Below, one piece after another: positions 10,443 to 22,429 of a DNA stretch of 64,000 nt. A program made the position numbers and the translations under genes. The notes under the pieces are model-generated. The model searched no databases. It had not been told where the DNA came from and was given only the letters and a program-made list of their open reading frames with translations. The stretch's first letter is position 1; every line of letters begins with the position of its first letter. The DNA comes from Endomychus coccineus (lineage: Eukaryota > Arthropoda > Insecta > Coleoptera > Endomychidae), in contig OY294067.1 of the NCBI GenBank assembly GCA_958510875.1, positions 280,197,242 through 280,261,241 on the forward strand. Reading direction: 5' to 3'.

Positions 10443-11363
10443 ACAGGAACTCGTTTATGTTGCGCTCTCTCGGGTGACTAATATTGAAAAATTGTACATC
10501 ACGACAAAAAACGATAATTCTACATTCAAGTTTTATAATAATCGAAGGCAAGCTGCAACGACTGCATCTTTGTTGCAAAAATTCAAAAGACTGCCTTTAA
10601 ATAGTGTTCAGACGACAGCTCAAAGTGTCTTAGATTTCATTAGTAATAGAAATGGCATTTCAAAAATGACTTTCAATTGCCAAAGTCTAAATAGTCACAA
10701 ATACGATTTACAAGATTCAGTTACGAGACAAACAAATGTGTTACTTCTTACCGAAACTTGCATGGCGCATGATAATCCGATTAAAACACCTAATTTCAAT
10801 TGTATTGTTCAATTCAAACGAGATACTGTTCCAAAAGGTGGGGTAGCTATTTACCAAAATAATAATAATGTTACTAATATTATGACTCCGAATATTGAAA
10901 TACATATTGCACACGTTAGCGATGTTAATGTTAGGCGCTCATTTGTTGGAGATATTTGTGCGTGCTTATGCAAACTTAGAAATGGCCTACACATAGTCAT
11001 GGTAGCAATTTACATTTGTCCGAATCCAAAATTGGACGAGGTAGAGCATTTTATTCATCGCACTTTACTGGAGTACACTGAAGAAGGGTCGAAAATACTT
11101 GGTACAAATGGTAATAAATTTCCACTTATCTTGGCTGGCGATTTCAACATCAACTTCGCTGATAAAAAATCAGAGCGGTTGACAACTTTTCTTTCGGAAA
11201 AATTGAATTTGAAAATGAATAATGATCCACAAGAATCCACAACAAAATATGGGACCACCATTGACGCGGTATTTTCCAGATATTTAGAGGATATCAAGTC
11301 TCAAACTTATGTCTCTTATTCAGTTACCATAAACCTATAGTTTCAATGATAACAAATTCCTGA
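10442..11363 (+). pseudogene. Helentron fragment: PIF1 helicase end fused to EEP endonuclease
   Basis: The frame opens right after a stop near 10440 and reads ELVYVALSRVT, then LYITTKND. This is the final motif of PIF1-family helicases (V-A-L-S-R-V), as in Helitron Rep-Hel proteins. It continues without a break into an endonuclease/exonuclease/phosphatase-type domain. Counting from the ATG at 10474: FNCQSL with Asn 68, LLTET with Glu 94, VAIY with Tyr 180, GDFNIN with Asp 223 and Asn 225, and TIDAVF with Asp 264. The Helicase-EEP order is diagnostic of the Helentron/Helitron2 group. The frame as read ends at 11340. A one-base loss near 11318 puts the last expected block, SYHKPI with the catalytic His (11328-11330), into the next frame, which ends at 11363. 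Rep and most of the helicase are absent, so it is 5' truncated and inactive. Confidence 0.8.
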
Positions 11364-11900
11364 ATAACCTACATGTATTGTAAGATAATAAAAATATTTT
11401 AAACGATATTAACTTCTCATTTATTCAATAAAAGAAAAAAATTTGTTTTCTTATCGGTCACCACGCTCAAAAGTAACTTGAATTAATATCAAAGAAAAAA
11501 CTTGAATTAAAATATCAAAGAAAAAAAAATACTGCATAAATTTAAAAAAATAAATAATTATAATTGCATAAGTTGAGAAAAAATGCTATGCAATAGCTTT
11601 ACCGCGGCAGTCCCCGAGTGCCACACGTATCTTTTTTATGTATGAATGAGATGTAACCAAAAACATTTCATTGTAAGACTAATTTTTATAATCTGAAATC
11701 AACACCAACTTCCGGAACTGCAGAAAATGTTCAAGTAGCCAATACCATGAGATTGAAAGAAGAAAGCAAAGCCCTCTATCGGAAGCTATGTTACCATTTA
11801 TTACTTGAAGTTATTACACTCTGAACTTGCTTTTAAACTCCATCTCGTTGAGTTCAATATGTTTGTTGATTATGTAGAAGATAACGTAACACAATCAAAA
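11364..11900. other. Intergenic
   Basis: A/T-rich, with a small local duplication (CTTGAATTAAnATCAAAGAAA at about 11480-11530). From about 11700 it may already be decayed PLE 5' sequence, but I cannot show it. Confidence 0.3.
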
Positions 11901-11939
11901 AAATAAGAAAATCTCTCTAAATCAAAACCCAATAATAAA

Positions 11940-12700
11940 ATCAATGGTAATATTTATACTAAAGTAGAATTCAATGATAGAGTCATTAACTATTGAAACG
12001 TCCATTTTACCACTAACGAATTAAACATTCTAAACAAAGGACCAGCACCAAATTGTCCCACCCAGAGGACAGTCCCAAAAATTTAAAAATTGTTCGTAAT
12101 ACACTGGAAATGAACATTTTCAATCCCATCATTAAGGAAAGAATAAACAAAATCTATAATGGAACGTCATATATAAATAACATAAATGGTAATACAGATA
12201 AGTTTATAACATTACCATACATTCCGGAAACAGAGATAATTAAGAAATGTTTGAAAAAAGAATGAAATAAATGTTGCGCATAAACCTACTGTGTTGGGAA
12301 ATATTTTTCAAATCTAAAACCTTCAATACCTAAAGATAAACAAACCCACACAGTATACAAATTGAATTGTTTAGATTTCGATAGAACTTATACAGGAATC
12401 TCTAAACAATATTCTCAAAAAAGAATGTATGGCCATAAGTATAGTACAAGAAACACAAATTTAGAAAATTCCACCGCCTTTGCTAAGCACTGCTTTGATT
12501 ATAGCCTTCAATTCGATTACAAAAATACTAATATTTTAACTAAGGCAACCAATTATTATAAAAGATCTATTCTGGAGATGATTCATATAAAACGTGACTC
12601 CAAGTATGTAAATCATAGAACAGATATTCAATCATTAAGTCAGATTCATACTAATTTATTTAATGAAAACCATTTCAAATTCCTACATGCGTCTTTATAA
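11940..12700 (+). pseudogene. Penelope-like element C-terminal coding remnant
   Basis: At about 11985-12050 the trace VHFTTNELNILNKGP matches the N-terminal part of PLE reverse transcriptases, but it is followed directly by C-terminal sequence. There is ITLPYIPETE (about 12207-12236), the PLE segment before the endonuclease. Then, in the open frame 12362-12700, come SAFAKHCFDY-like, YYKRSILEMIHIK and DIQSLSQIHTNLF runs, typical of the C-terminal GIY-YIG endonuclease domain. The RT palm is therefore deleted and the remaining frame has stops between 12265 and 12362. Same family as the remnant at 387-1590. Not functional. Confidence 0.8.
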
Positions 12701-12959
12701 TGTTAAAAGTATATTTTAGGTAGAATGCTCAAATAGCAATAGTTCTAATAAGATCTGACAACCTTTTTCTATTACCTCAGAGTCTTCAACATCTGGTTTG
12801 AAAGTGGATCCTCGAACGTTATATTTTTAATTCAGTTGTTTAGTCGTATCACATACTCTGATTCGATATGTATATACAGCTTATAAGAATATTGCTTAGC
12901 AGCGAATTCTTAATTTATATACTTAAAACATTAATTGTGCTATGATTTCTAATGTTCTT

Positions 12960-13170
12960 GTTTTTGTTCGTTTCGGCGACTTGGGCATTTTAAATAGAAA
13001 TTAGTGCGATAAGGACGTTTTGTGGTGATACAATTCGTTTTAAGAAATCACGTTTATACAGTTATACGTTTTCTGATGATGGTCGTGAAACCGAAACGTG
13101 CATAAAGGCGAAAATAATAAGCATATGTGTTAGTGTGACCTATTTCCCGAGAATTTCATATATAAACAAA
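12960..13170 (+). repeat. PLE terminal repeat (downstream of PLE coding remnant)
   Basis: It runs from TTCGTTTCGGCGACTTGGGC through the hammerhead block to the TGACCTATTTCCCGAGAAT end. It lies 260 bp after the PLE coding remnant, in the expected 3' position and orientation. Confidence 0.8.
13067..13110 (+). ncRNA. Hammerhead ribozyme motif in PLE repeat
   Basis: Order on the plus strand: stem I half CGTTTT (13067-13072), CTGATGA (13073-13079), one extra T, GGTC, loop GTGA, AACC, GAAA (13093-13096), a minimal stem III formed by ACG and CAT around two bases, cleavage-site A (13104), and stem I half AAGGCG (13105-13110). Stem I pairs fully with two G-U pairs. Stem II has one C-A mismatch and stem III one mismatch. 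Both conserved core boxes are intact. The very short stem III is typical of PLE hammerheads, which are thought to act as dimers. The extra T before stem II departs from the canonical core. Activity is untested. Confidence 0.6.
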
Positions 13171-15240
13171 GGACCCACATATTCACATCATATTAAAAAT
13201 AACTCAATTTTAGTAACCGCGATTGCTGGAATAGAAGTTGCTTCAAGGAATGTGCCTAATTCAAATACTATGAAACATTTATTCTAATGAAAAAATAATG
13301 TAAAAAACATTGATTTGTCCTCTATACGATCTATCAAAGATATATTGGAAACAAGCAATTTAGTGCTCGTGAAAGCCGGTAAATCTCTGATGCAACTATG
13401 TGGTACTAGAAAAAATAGATTATGTAGAAAAACAGGAGCAAAAAATATACTCTAAAGAACTTACCAGATTTTTCCGAAACTCAGGATGTTTACTCTTACA
13501 ACATTTCTACAGTATTGAAATGGTTATGGAAGATGATGAAACAAAGATATGTTGAAATTAGATGAACCTTATTTCACAATGAACATGTACTTCTGTTGAA
13601 TTATTATTGTTAGTAACAACAACCGAAGATATTCCAATGAGTGAAATTCGATTTTTAAGGAAAATGTCTTAGCTAAGTTATTACAGTAAACAGTTGCATC
13701 TAGAACCAAATTCTAAGGAATTAGAGTTCCTCTCAGAGTTGTTCCTTTGTTTCTGGATTAATTGCACAAAAGTAAATTGGATTATTGGAAGACTGGTATT
13801 TCCGGGTGTCCAACGATACTCCATTAGGGATGGATTATATCAAGATCTATTTCCAGTCGATTTACCGTTTACATTTGATCAAACTAATAATAATTTTAGA
13901 AAACATTCGTGTTAGTCAGCGAATATAAAAGCAACTCTAGTTATGGAATTGGTATATCAAGATCTATGATAACGCAAACAGGGAGAATATTATGCTTTTA
14001 ATCATTGCACACAAACGGCACGGAACTGCAAAGAATAGTATATTAGCAGTTTTCCACTCGAAGACACTTTGAAACGTAATATAGGGGGTGTCAAAGCATG
14101 CAGACGGCAGGCAGGCAGGAGGACCTGTCGTCGACGTTTTCCATCGGCCGAGCCGATGTACTAAACCTGCCAAAACCAAATAAATCAGCACCATCTAAAT
14201 TCGAAAAGTTTTAACTTCGGGATTCGACGACGTGACGTTTATGTCAAGACTCACACCTAAAATAGTATATAAGAAATTAATGAAATTGAACGTTAAATTG
14301 GAATTTCATTGATTCGAAATTTGTCACTCGGAAATTTCTAATATTCAAGTTTACAAAGCACACTCCGTTTAAATGACAGACGCTTCTTTTCTACATCGGA
14401 AATTAATGAGCATTCTTGTGATGAGAAGCTTTCTCCACATATAAAATGAAAAGCGGAGAGAAAATTTCAGTTGATTACTTTAAATTATACTGCATAGCTT
14501 ATAGCAAAGATAATCATTCATTTGTTTTACTTCGAAATTACATTGAAGGCCACTTGATAAACTAACGATGCAAAAAGAAATGTGGTAAAAAGAAAAGAGC
14601 TACACATTCAACATTTCGCAAGTCTCTAAATAATCATATATAGCGTAAAGCTTTGAATCTACGAGAATATCCTTCAATCCATTCTTCTTTTTCTTTCGTT
14701 TCTTGAATCTGTGTTTTATCACTGTAATATACGAGGTGAATCTTTATAGTTAAAGACTGATGTTCCCAGAAAAATAGTTTATTTTATCAACAAAAATGTG
14801 TGAACAACGTTTAGCTGCTTCCAGCCACACTCTCCTTACATCGAATACACTCATAATTCACTGTTTTTTGGACCAACCATAGAACATGTAGGATAGTGCA
14901 TAAATACATTACAATCACCACATCCAATTTTTATAAGAATTTCAATTCAGTTTCATGTTCGAATCATGTTAACTATATTAGATAGGTATTCCCGAAACTG
15001 ATAAGCCGCCGTGATTTCGGAAAAAGATATCTATCTTGTTTTTAAAAAGCTTACAATAGTAGAGCAGAAGGCAGACGCACATATCCAACAATGAATATTC
15101 ACTGTCTCATAGTAATTTCCTGAACAGAAAATATTCTATCTTTTCACCCTTTACCATGTGATATGGATAAAATTGAAAACTGCTATGTTAATATCATTTT
15201 TATTCGCAACTACAATTACTCGGGTTTCAGCAGTAGTTTT
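13171..15240. other. Intergenic, no gene recognised
   Basis: An open frame at 13694-13915 has some coding look (long and with mixed codons) but no domain I know. An antisense frame at 13964-14194 covers a G/C-richer stretch with a GCAGG run near 14100-14120. No repeat match noticed. Confidence 0.3.
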
Positions 15241-15245
15241 TGGTT

Positions 15246-15463
15246 AAATTTTTGTTTTTACCTTCTATTGCATATTCCATTAAATACATGGACATTTGTT
15301 TTCGTTTTCAGTTAATTTTATAACAAATAAGGATTTGCGATTATTTTCTGATATAAAATGGTTGATACATGCATAGGATATTGAACCATGGACATTTCGG
15401 ACGAACTTTACACAAACAAGAGTCAATCCATTTCACTTTTTTCACAATTACGAAAGAAACCTA
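15246..15463 (+). repeat. Dispersed repeat family B, copy 1
   Basis: About 220 bp matching 23498-23738 in the same orientation: TTTTTGTTTTTACCTTCTAT, TGCATATTCCAT, ACAAATAAGGATT and, at the end, TTCACAATTACGAAAGAAAC. The family is non-coding and of unknown type. Confidence 0.8.
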
Positions 15464-16744
15464 CAAAAAAAACTTGTCGACGCTGGTTTGGTACGAAGTA
15501 CAATCCATGCACTTGAGATTAGGCGCAAAAATTTGGCAATCCACATAGCACAATCTTCAGCCCTTTTCAGTTCAGCATGAACAACAGTATAATTTATCCT
15601 GTGTTTCTTTTATATCCAACCGAAATTGGTTAGGTAGAATAAATGGCAACGCTTGCGACGTCATAACTGCATTGAAACCTCGATTGAAATATGCACTAAA
15701 GCTATTATTAAAGCGCACCATGGGAAGCATGGCATAATGCACCCAGTTTCAGCCAAGTTTGGCGAATCGTATCAATCACAGCGGCGAAAATATTTCCATT
15801 GACCGAGGCAACGTGTATTGTGGTTATACGATAATATGCTCCCCGAATACGATGTGGTGTCGAACTGTACCCACTCACAATACAGTCGCAATAACTCTTC
15901 TTCCATCAATATTCCTTGAGACAAAAGACATAAAATAACTCGGTTAAGAAAAATTAGTGTTGGGTATTGTTACTCGCAATTACCTGTAACAATAGACTTG
16001 AAGCTCCCGTTGAAAGAGCAAATTGGCTTCTTTCACGAGGAATAATTATTCTCCAGCTTCGCTAATGAGTGGAAAAGTTATCATCAATTCAATATGCAGT
16101 CGAAAGTGAGATAACCGATGGATGAATTCGATATTGTGAAAACATTTGCCATGAAAGCGAATCTTCAACTGACACGCGCCAATTTAAAATTACATTTTCG
16201 ATTTTGCCAATTACCTGCGACGGTAGATTGAATTAAATACGACAAAAGCGTTAAACAAAACAACTAATGAATTGCCATTCAGATGTAGAATGAACGTTTC
16301 ATCGCCTCTTCAAACAACCTCATCAAAATGTTCGTACCTAAAACGAAGTGGAACCTTTAATTAGATGAGCGCGCAATGAATCATTTATTTACGATTAAAA
16401 TTTTGTGTTAATTTCGAAATTGACGTATTAATGAGTTCATTAATATAATTAGTCGGTGATCAAATGGCAATGCACTTGATGATGAAAGGGACTTGGTAAT
16501 GAGCGCATATATACCATTAGCCCTACTGAATACATCATATCGACATGAAGTTTCTCAATAAAACTTGAAACGAACATACTCATCGCCTGAAATTTACGAT
16601 AAAAATGTAATCAACATTTTGCTTCTTGAACAAAATGTTGATATAAAGAGTGTATGTCCGTAGAGCGCCTCAGTTCACCCACTACTGAGAATAAAATTGA
16701 CCTAAAAGTGACAGGTAAACTGAACGTGGACGAAAATTAGCGGC
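15464..16744. other. Intergenic, nothing recognised
   Basis: No coding or repeat signal that I can assign. Confidence 0.35.
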
Positions 16745-16752
16745 AGTTACAG

Positions 16753-18311
16753 CAGTGGCGGCTCGTGAACTTTTTAAGAGAGGAGGCTGGACATAAAACG
16801 TTTTTGTAAAAATATACTCTATTCAGCCAATAAATTGAACCTTTGCACAGCGACCGTACCAGCTACTTCAGTGACAAAATTAATTGTTGCTAAGCAAGAA
16901 CCAACGTGGAGGTGTAGAGTTTCTCTTGGCAAAAAATTTTTTTGTTCGTTTTTTTTTTCTTTGGATTTTTGATATTTTTTCTTTTTTTTTTTAATTTTTC
17001 GTATTTTGTTTTTTTTTATATATTAACGGAATTCTACGGTCTTTAGTTTGCGAAAAATGATCAATAATATTATCATAAAATGTATCATTTGTGTGTTCTA
17101 CTGAATCTTTTTCAATAGATATCAAACTAACATTGTATAAACGATTTTGGCCCATTGTATTTCGCATGTAAGTTTTAATTCGTTTGAGAGTAGAAAATGA
17201 TCTCTCCACCAATGCCGACGTGACAGGAATGGTGACTGTCAAACAAAGTACTGAGGTAAAACTTGTTGCAAATCATTGTCTATCATATATTTTATCATAT
17301 CGGCGTGAATGTCGTACTGGCCTAAACTATCTTTATCCGAGTATATAACCCATAATTCATTGTGCAGTGCTATTTTATCAAAAAAAGTATATTTTAGAAC
17401 TAAGTTATCTAAAAGTGTATTGGGAAACTCTTTTGAAAAAGATTCGAAAAATCTTCTATTCGTCAAGTCGAAAAACTTCAATTCATGTAAATCGAATCTC
17501 AATTTGACCTTTAATAGTATCTAAAATTTCATAAAAAAAGTTGTTTATAATGTAGTTTCTTGTCTTCCAAATTATATGTTTTCCTCCTTTAACAATATTT
17601 TGTTTACCGTTTAATTTAAACTTAATACTCGATGTAATATGTTCCTGCGATTTTTCATGTCTGTCTATACCACGAGCTAAATTTTTCAAATCATCATAAC
17701 CCGAGTGCACCCAACATGAAGTTCTATCAGATGTAAATAGCAAGCAATATATTTATGGTGTATTTCGATTTTGAAACATACCTGTCATCACTAATCCTTT
17801 CAAATCCGGTAAAGGCCGTTTAATTTTTAAAAAACACTTTTCTGTCATATGTTAATTCACTAAATGGATTTTCTAATAAGTCAGCAACTAAATCACTACT
17901 CATTTAAACGTTAAATAACTCACCGAACATATAAATTATAACTGAACCTTAGTTCGCGTCGCGAAATAAAAACAATAACTGACGGAGCACGTGTCGCATC
18001 GTATTTCATACGACCGACCGAATGCGAACAAGAAGCTAGCCTACAGAGTGTTGCCGTATCCGCTGTTTTACCCTATTTGGCAATTGGACTGGTTGGAAAA
18101 AAGGCAACTGTGTTGACCACACGTATTTAGCGTTCGAGATATATAGAGAATCTAGCCTCTGGCCACTGTTGCCAGATTAAGAATAACTACTGAGAACGGG
18201 GAATTGATTGTAAAATTTAAAGAATTATCAGAGAAACAGGAAATAAAATGGAGAATGATCATTAAGATAAATTGGTGAGGAGGCTGAGCCTCCTTAGAGG
18301 AGCCGCCACTG
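16753..18311 (-). mobile_element. hAT element with perfect 8-bp target duplication, internally deleted
   Basis: Terminal inverted repeats begin CAGTGGCGGCTC at both ends (16753 on the plus strand, 18311 on the minus strand). They are flanked by identical 8-bp copies AGTTACAG at 16745-16752 and 18312-18319. CAGTGGCGG termini and 8-bp duplications are hallmarks of hAT elements of the ZMYM/TTF zinc-finger type. The 1559-bp length is short for an autonomous member, and the coding region lacks its middle. The unmutated target duplication points to a fairly recent insertion. Confidence 0.92.
16985..17903 (-). pseudogene. hAT transposase, internally deleted (TTF zinc finger plus dimerisation end)
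   Basis: On the minus strand the protein appears to start at the ATG at 17903 (MSSDLVADLLENPFS). It runs through a TTF-type zinc-finger region with WVHSGYDDLKNL and HEKSQEH (about 17710-17640), as in ZMYM1-like hAT proteins. Near 17500 it passes almost directly into a C-terminal part: FDLHELKFFDL, then TVTIPVTSALVERSFSTLK (about 17240-17180), the typical hAT C-terminal dimerisation block. The RNase H-like catalytic core is missing. One or two small frameshifts remain, around 17500 and 17240. It could not transpose itself but might be mobilised in trans. Confidence 0.85.
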
Positions 18312-18319
18312 AGTTACAG

Positions 18320-19620
18320 TTTCGTCCGGCTCATTTCAACTAATGCTATTGCTTCCAAAAATTAACTTACTAACCCAGTATTACCGCTCGGAGATAATAT
18401 ATTATAATGTTTTACTTATATTGATATTTAAGTGTTTATTAAAAAATAAACCTCACGTTGAGCCGTCAATTTATAACGTTTTGTATACTTTGAAATGAAA
18501 GTTAGCACCTGTTTGTGTGCCAAATATAATAGATTGAAAATTTATCGAAAGTAATTTCCATAAATTTATGTTATAACAAATTACCCATATGATTGTTCAC
18601 CTCCATAGAATCACTTCAATAGTTATTACTAGATCTACCTTTCAGCAACTTTCCTAACCTCTCTAACCGAACCAAAATTAGGATCAAAGAACGGAGCAGC
18701 TCTGTTGCACGCTAGATCAGAATAATTCAGTTTAAACTCAATAACAACTGAGATAAACAATCTGACTGAACAAGATGGTTATTCAGAATCTAAAAGCGAA
18801 GGGAAAGTTATAATTTTAAATAATAAGTCACGAAACGGGTTTAATAAAAGAAGTCAAAGCAGAGTTAATTACAACATAAACAAATGTAGTTAGAAACGAA
18901 GTTACTAAACAATATAAACTGAATGTACGTCGTAATGATCGCAGTTTGCTACAAAATAAGTTGGGCACAAACTGCACTGTGATTATAACTTTTGATGGAG
19001 GGTTGCTAGCAGTGTGTAATAAGCCGTGGGTACAAGAACTTTGAATTGCTCTGTGACTCTGCGTTTCTTGCATCAGTCCATGATGGTATCAACCGTTTAT
19101 ATCAAACGTGATCATTGATGAGGGAATAAAGCTTATAGTAGATTTCTTCATAGCCAACATCGTCGAATTCTCAATAAAATTACAGGGATAGGTTTTTAGA
19201 AAACTCAACAATTTTGTAGGAATGAATGAAGGTAGGCAGGATGCCTTTGTAACTTCTGTTACATAACTTCAACTATAAATATACTTATCGGTAGGTCATT
19301 CGTGAACTTAGAGGATTATTACTATAGAATTACATGGTGGGTGTTTACATTCAAAATAAGGAAGAATGGGCTGCGATATATTAACAGTAGGGTACAGAAG
19401 CAGGACAATAATTCGTGGAATAAATACATTGAATATAGCTTTGAATAATGGTGAATAAATTAAGTTTGTTTGAACATGGAGAAGTAGGGTATTTTTGTGT
19501 GTGTGTGTTTCCGAAGAATCCAGCAAGTTCAGCTATAATGTAAACTGAATTAAACAATTTTATAAACTCAGATTTAACACTCACAAGAACAGATAACAAC
19601 ATTTCTTCTAATATTTAACA
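18320..19620. other. Intergenic, nothing recognised
   Basis: Short frames near 18828-19073 and 19308-19602 show no family resemblance. A (GT)n-like run is at about 19495-19508. Confidence 0.35.
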
Positions 19621-19638
19621 AAAAAAACTTATTGGGAT

Positions 19639-19900
19639 ATTATTATCCCATCAGATTCGTTTAATTCTGGATCACAAAAAATGGCTGCCTTTCATTCAAT
19701 GATACATAGGCTTTTTTCAATACCAATGTCAGAATCCAATTTTCAGCAGTAGGTAAATACTATATTAAGCAAATTGCAGTAAATAATGGTTATTCATCTC
19801 GAATAATAACTAACTTAATCAACCGTGAACATCAAAACAACCTTTATTCCAGTATATATCCAAAAATTAAAATTCAAGAAGAGAGGGATTTGTTGAACAG
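19639..19900 (+). pseudogene. PLE fragment (segment between RT and endonuclease)
   Basis: The trace reads FNSGSQKMAAFHSMIHRLF, then IPMS, then IKQIAVNNGY and IITNLI. This matches the conserved PLE stretch where the RT passes to the endonuclease (K-x-A-A-F-x-S-M-I-H-R-L, then a x-I-x-N-N-G-Y run). One stop and one frameshift are seen. Only about 90 residues survive before the tandem duplication that follows. Confidence 0.7.
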
Positions 19901-19917
19901 TAAACTAACGAGGATAG

Positions 19918-20296
19918 CTAATCTTGAAAATTCTTGGCTTTCGGAAGGATCACGTATTCTGTGCAGTATGTACAGGGGATTTTAATATTTGAAAGCCATT
20001 CCTTCAGAATCTTCATCGACTCAGGGATTTGGGGTATTTGTAAATAGTGAAACAACATCAAAACAAAGCGACAGTATCGCCAGGTTCAAGTTTGAAATCT
20101 TTCAACAAGTAATCTTGAAACTTCTTGACTCCCGGAAGGATCACGTATTCTGTGCAGTTTGTACAGGGAATTTTAATATTTCAAAGTCATTCCTTCAGAA
20201 TCTTCATCGACTCAGGGATTAGGAGTATTTGCAAATAGTGAAACAACATCAAAACAAAGCGACAGTATCGCCAGGTCAAGTTTAAAATCTTTCAAT
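19918..20296 (+). repeat. Tandem duplication, ~190-bp unit, two copies
   Basis: Copy one (about 19918-20105) and copy two (about 20109-20296) share GGAAGGATCACGTATTCTGT, CCTTCAGAATCTTCATCGAC and ACAACATCAAAACAAAGCGA in the same order and spacing, with a period of 190 bp. Copies differ at several sites. Short open frames cross the copies, but I recognise no protein. It follows the PLE fragment directly. Confidence 0.9.
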
Positions 20297-21540
20297 TTTA
20301 CAATTAGTTACAAAGAATTTTTCACAGACAAACTTGATGCGGCTTGGAACGTTGCTAAATTCCTTAACTAACCTTTTAGTTATGTTATACGTGGGACAAT
20401 AATTAATGTTTGTAATGATTGACGTCATGGATTTACCCGATTTATGAACATTGGTTAAGCAATATAGTTTAAGAAGATAAGGATTCGAATGTCAAATTAT
20501 CCGAGATGAACACGATTTTAATGATGATTTACTAATTTAACGCATTTAGATAAAGGATTCCTGGTAATCTGTTCATGGGACCACCATTCAACAAGGTATT
20601 CACCGAATTAGGATAATTCCCTTTTATTATTATTTTATTTAAGTTACAACTAATCAAGTGTTACCCATAGAAAGATTCTGGTGACAGTAGCGAGTCCTAC
20701 TAACCTACTGATGATGGTAACGTATATGTCGAAATACGTATTCAGTCGTCCAAATGACAACGTGGAGTTTGGATACATTTAATTAGCAGCCAAAATATTT
20801 CAAATATTTATAAAATTCAGTTCTGTTTCACTAGTATGATAATAAATACCATCGAAAATATCAGCTATTGCATACCACTGTAACTATTGAAACTAATATT
20901 AACATCACATTTGATCAGTCCCTCTGTGCTAGGTTGCACTCATTCGAACAATTCTCGGTTTACATGTTTGTTTCATGCAAATAACGACATCACATATACC
21001 GAATTTCGCTGTCACATTGTGTCTTTGTCGAATGCACGCTGCGAAAACACGTATTACATTTCCATATAGCAGATCTCATTTCATTCCGAATACGGATGAA
21101 ATCAATAGTACCTGATTTGATTTTGCGTGAAAAATTCAACTCCGCAGAAAGTTTTTATTATACATATTTATCAAAATATGTGAGCGATTCATTTCTTTGG
21201 ATTGTACATCGTCGTCAACTGTGGCATCTATTTGTACAATAATAATTTTTATTGGTTTTGCAGTCCCTATTAAGTAGTAAGTAAATAATAAAAATGTAAT
21301 ATAAACTCTCATGTCGTTTACATACATCATAAAATTGGAATAAATTGGATGATAGAATAACCCCTCGAGTTATAACAAGTACAATGCGTTTGCAATAAAC
21401 CTTCAAAACCACTTCTTCTATCGCTGCCTCGTCTATACGAGTACCACACAATGAAGCCAGAGGAGCGAGACAGAGACGCGTTGACGCAATTAATCGAGAT
21501 CTGGCAAGTGATTTTGAAATGGGGATCTGTTAATCTAATA
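20297..21540. other. Intergenic with one hammerhead-like block
   Basis: At about 20709-20745 the plus strand has CTGATGA, then TGGTAACGTATATGTC, GAAA and the small palindrome ATACGTAT. This fits a PLE-type hammerhead core but lacks matching stem I arms. It is probably the terminal repeat belonging to the PLE fragment at 19.6 kb. Nothing else is recognised. Confidence 0.35.
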
Positions 21541-21544
21541 GAGT

Positions 21545-22105
21545 TTAATGCAAGCTTGCATCTTCTCCAGCAAGGCGGATCTCACAATCCCTAATGTGAT
21601 GATGTCAACTATTCTTATGAAGTCTTCCATATACATGATCGGGTTCACCACCAATAGCACCCTCTCATGGGATGATCATGTGAGGTCCATTGCGAAAACC
21701 GCTTCACACAAACTTGGTTTTCTATTCCGTACCTACTTTACTTCCCAGCAGCTCCTCATAATCTACAAATCACAGATTCGACCTGTCCATGAGTACTGTT
21801 CGGCTCCCAAACGCTCTTGGATTCTATCCAAAACACTTTCTAATTCATTAACCACTCTAGACCATCATAGAAAGAAGGGCGATCTCTCTTTTTTCTATAG
21901 ATATTGCGATGGTCGGTATTCATCAGAAATCTCGTCTGTTATTATTCTACCACCAGAAATTCCAGGTAGGCGGACTGGAGGAGCTCAAACTATTCATCCC
22001 TTCATTGTCAAGCTCGAGACCAGCCAACTTCTTCCTAGCATACTTAATTTTTATATCGAAAGGCGATGTTGTAAAACTCTTTGCCAAGTGAGGAAGTATA
22101 GATAA
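21545..22105 (+). pseudogene. LINE (Jockey/CR1-like) reverse transcriptase 3' fragment
   Basis: The open frame 21548-22105 covers the region after the catalytic core of a non-LTR reverse transcriptase. It has LSWDDHVRSIAKTASHKLGF, then QQLLIIYKSQIRP and the aromatic-rich FFYRYCDGR block, typical of the thumb and C-terminal end of Jockey/CR1-clade LINEs. The usual GLEYC has become VHEYC. The last part is frameshifted. It is 5' truncated, as is common for LINE insertions. The same family occurs on the other strand at 63061-63640. Confidence 0.8.
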
Positions 22106-22164
22106 ATAACATAGAAATATAACGATAACTACATGAATCATGTGGAAACTCTGCTTATCAATGT

Positions 22165-22200
22165 ACTCAGACGTACGTTTCGGTCTTACGACCTTCTTTG
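22165..22200 (-). repeat. PLE terminal repeat fragment
   Basis: The minus strand reads AAGGTCGTAAGACCGAAACG followed by TACGT, a decayed copy of the PLE hammerhead block, directly after the LINE fragment. Confidence 0.5.
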
Positions 22201-22429
22201 GAAAAGTTATGAATGACTATTAGTACTGCATTCATCTCTATGATACGATTTATGTAATAAAATGCTCAACTAACTTCAGTTAATGTCTGAAGAAGCTTTT
22301 CTATTCAACAATATATACTTACATGTATTCAGATCTTCAATAAAAAAAAAATTGAATAACACTTGTTACAATTCCATTACGTGGTATCGTCACTGCTTTG
22401 TACGACAGTATAAAATTAGCGTGAACAAG

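Noticed and set aside
13694..13915. 73-residue open frame as a gene
   Set aside because: No recognised domain, no clear splice or promoter context, and stops on both sides in an area next to decayed PLE.
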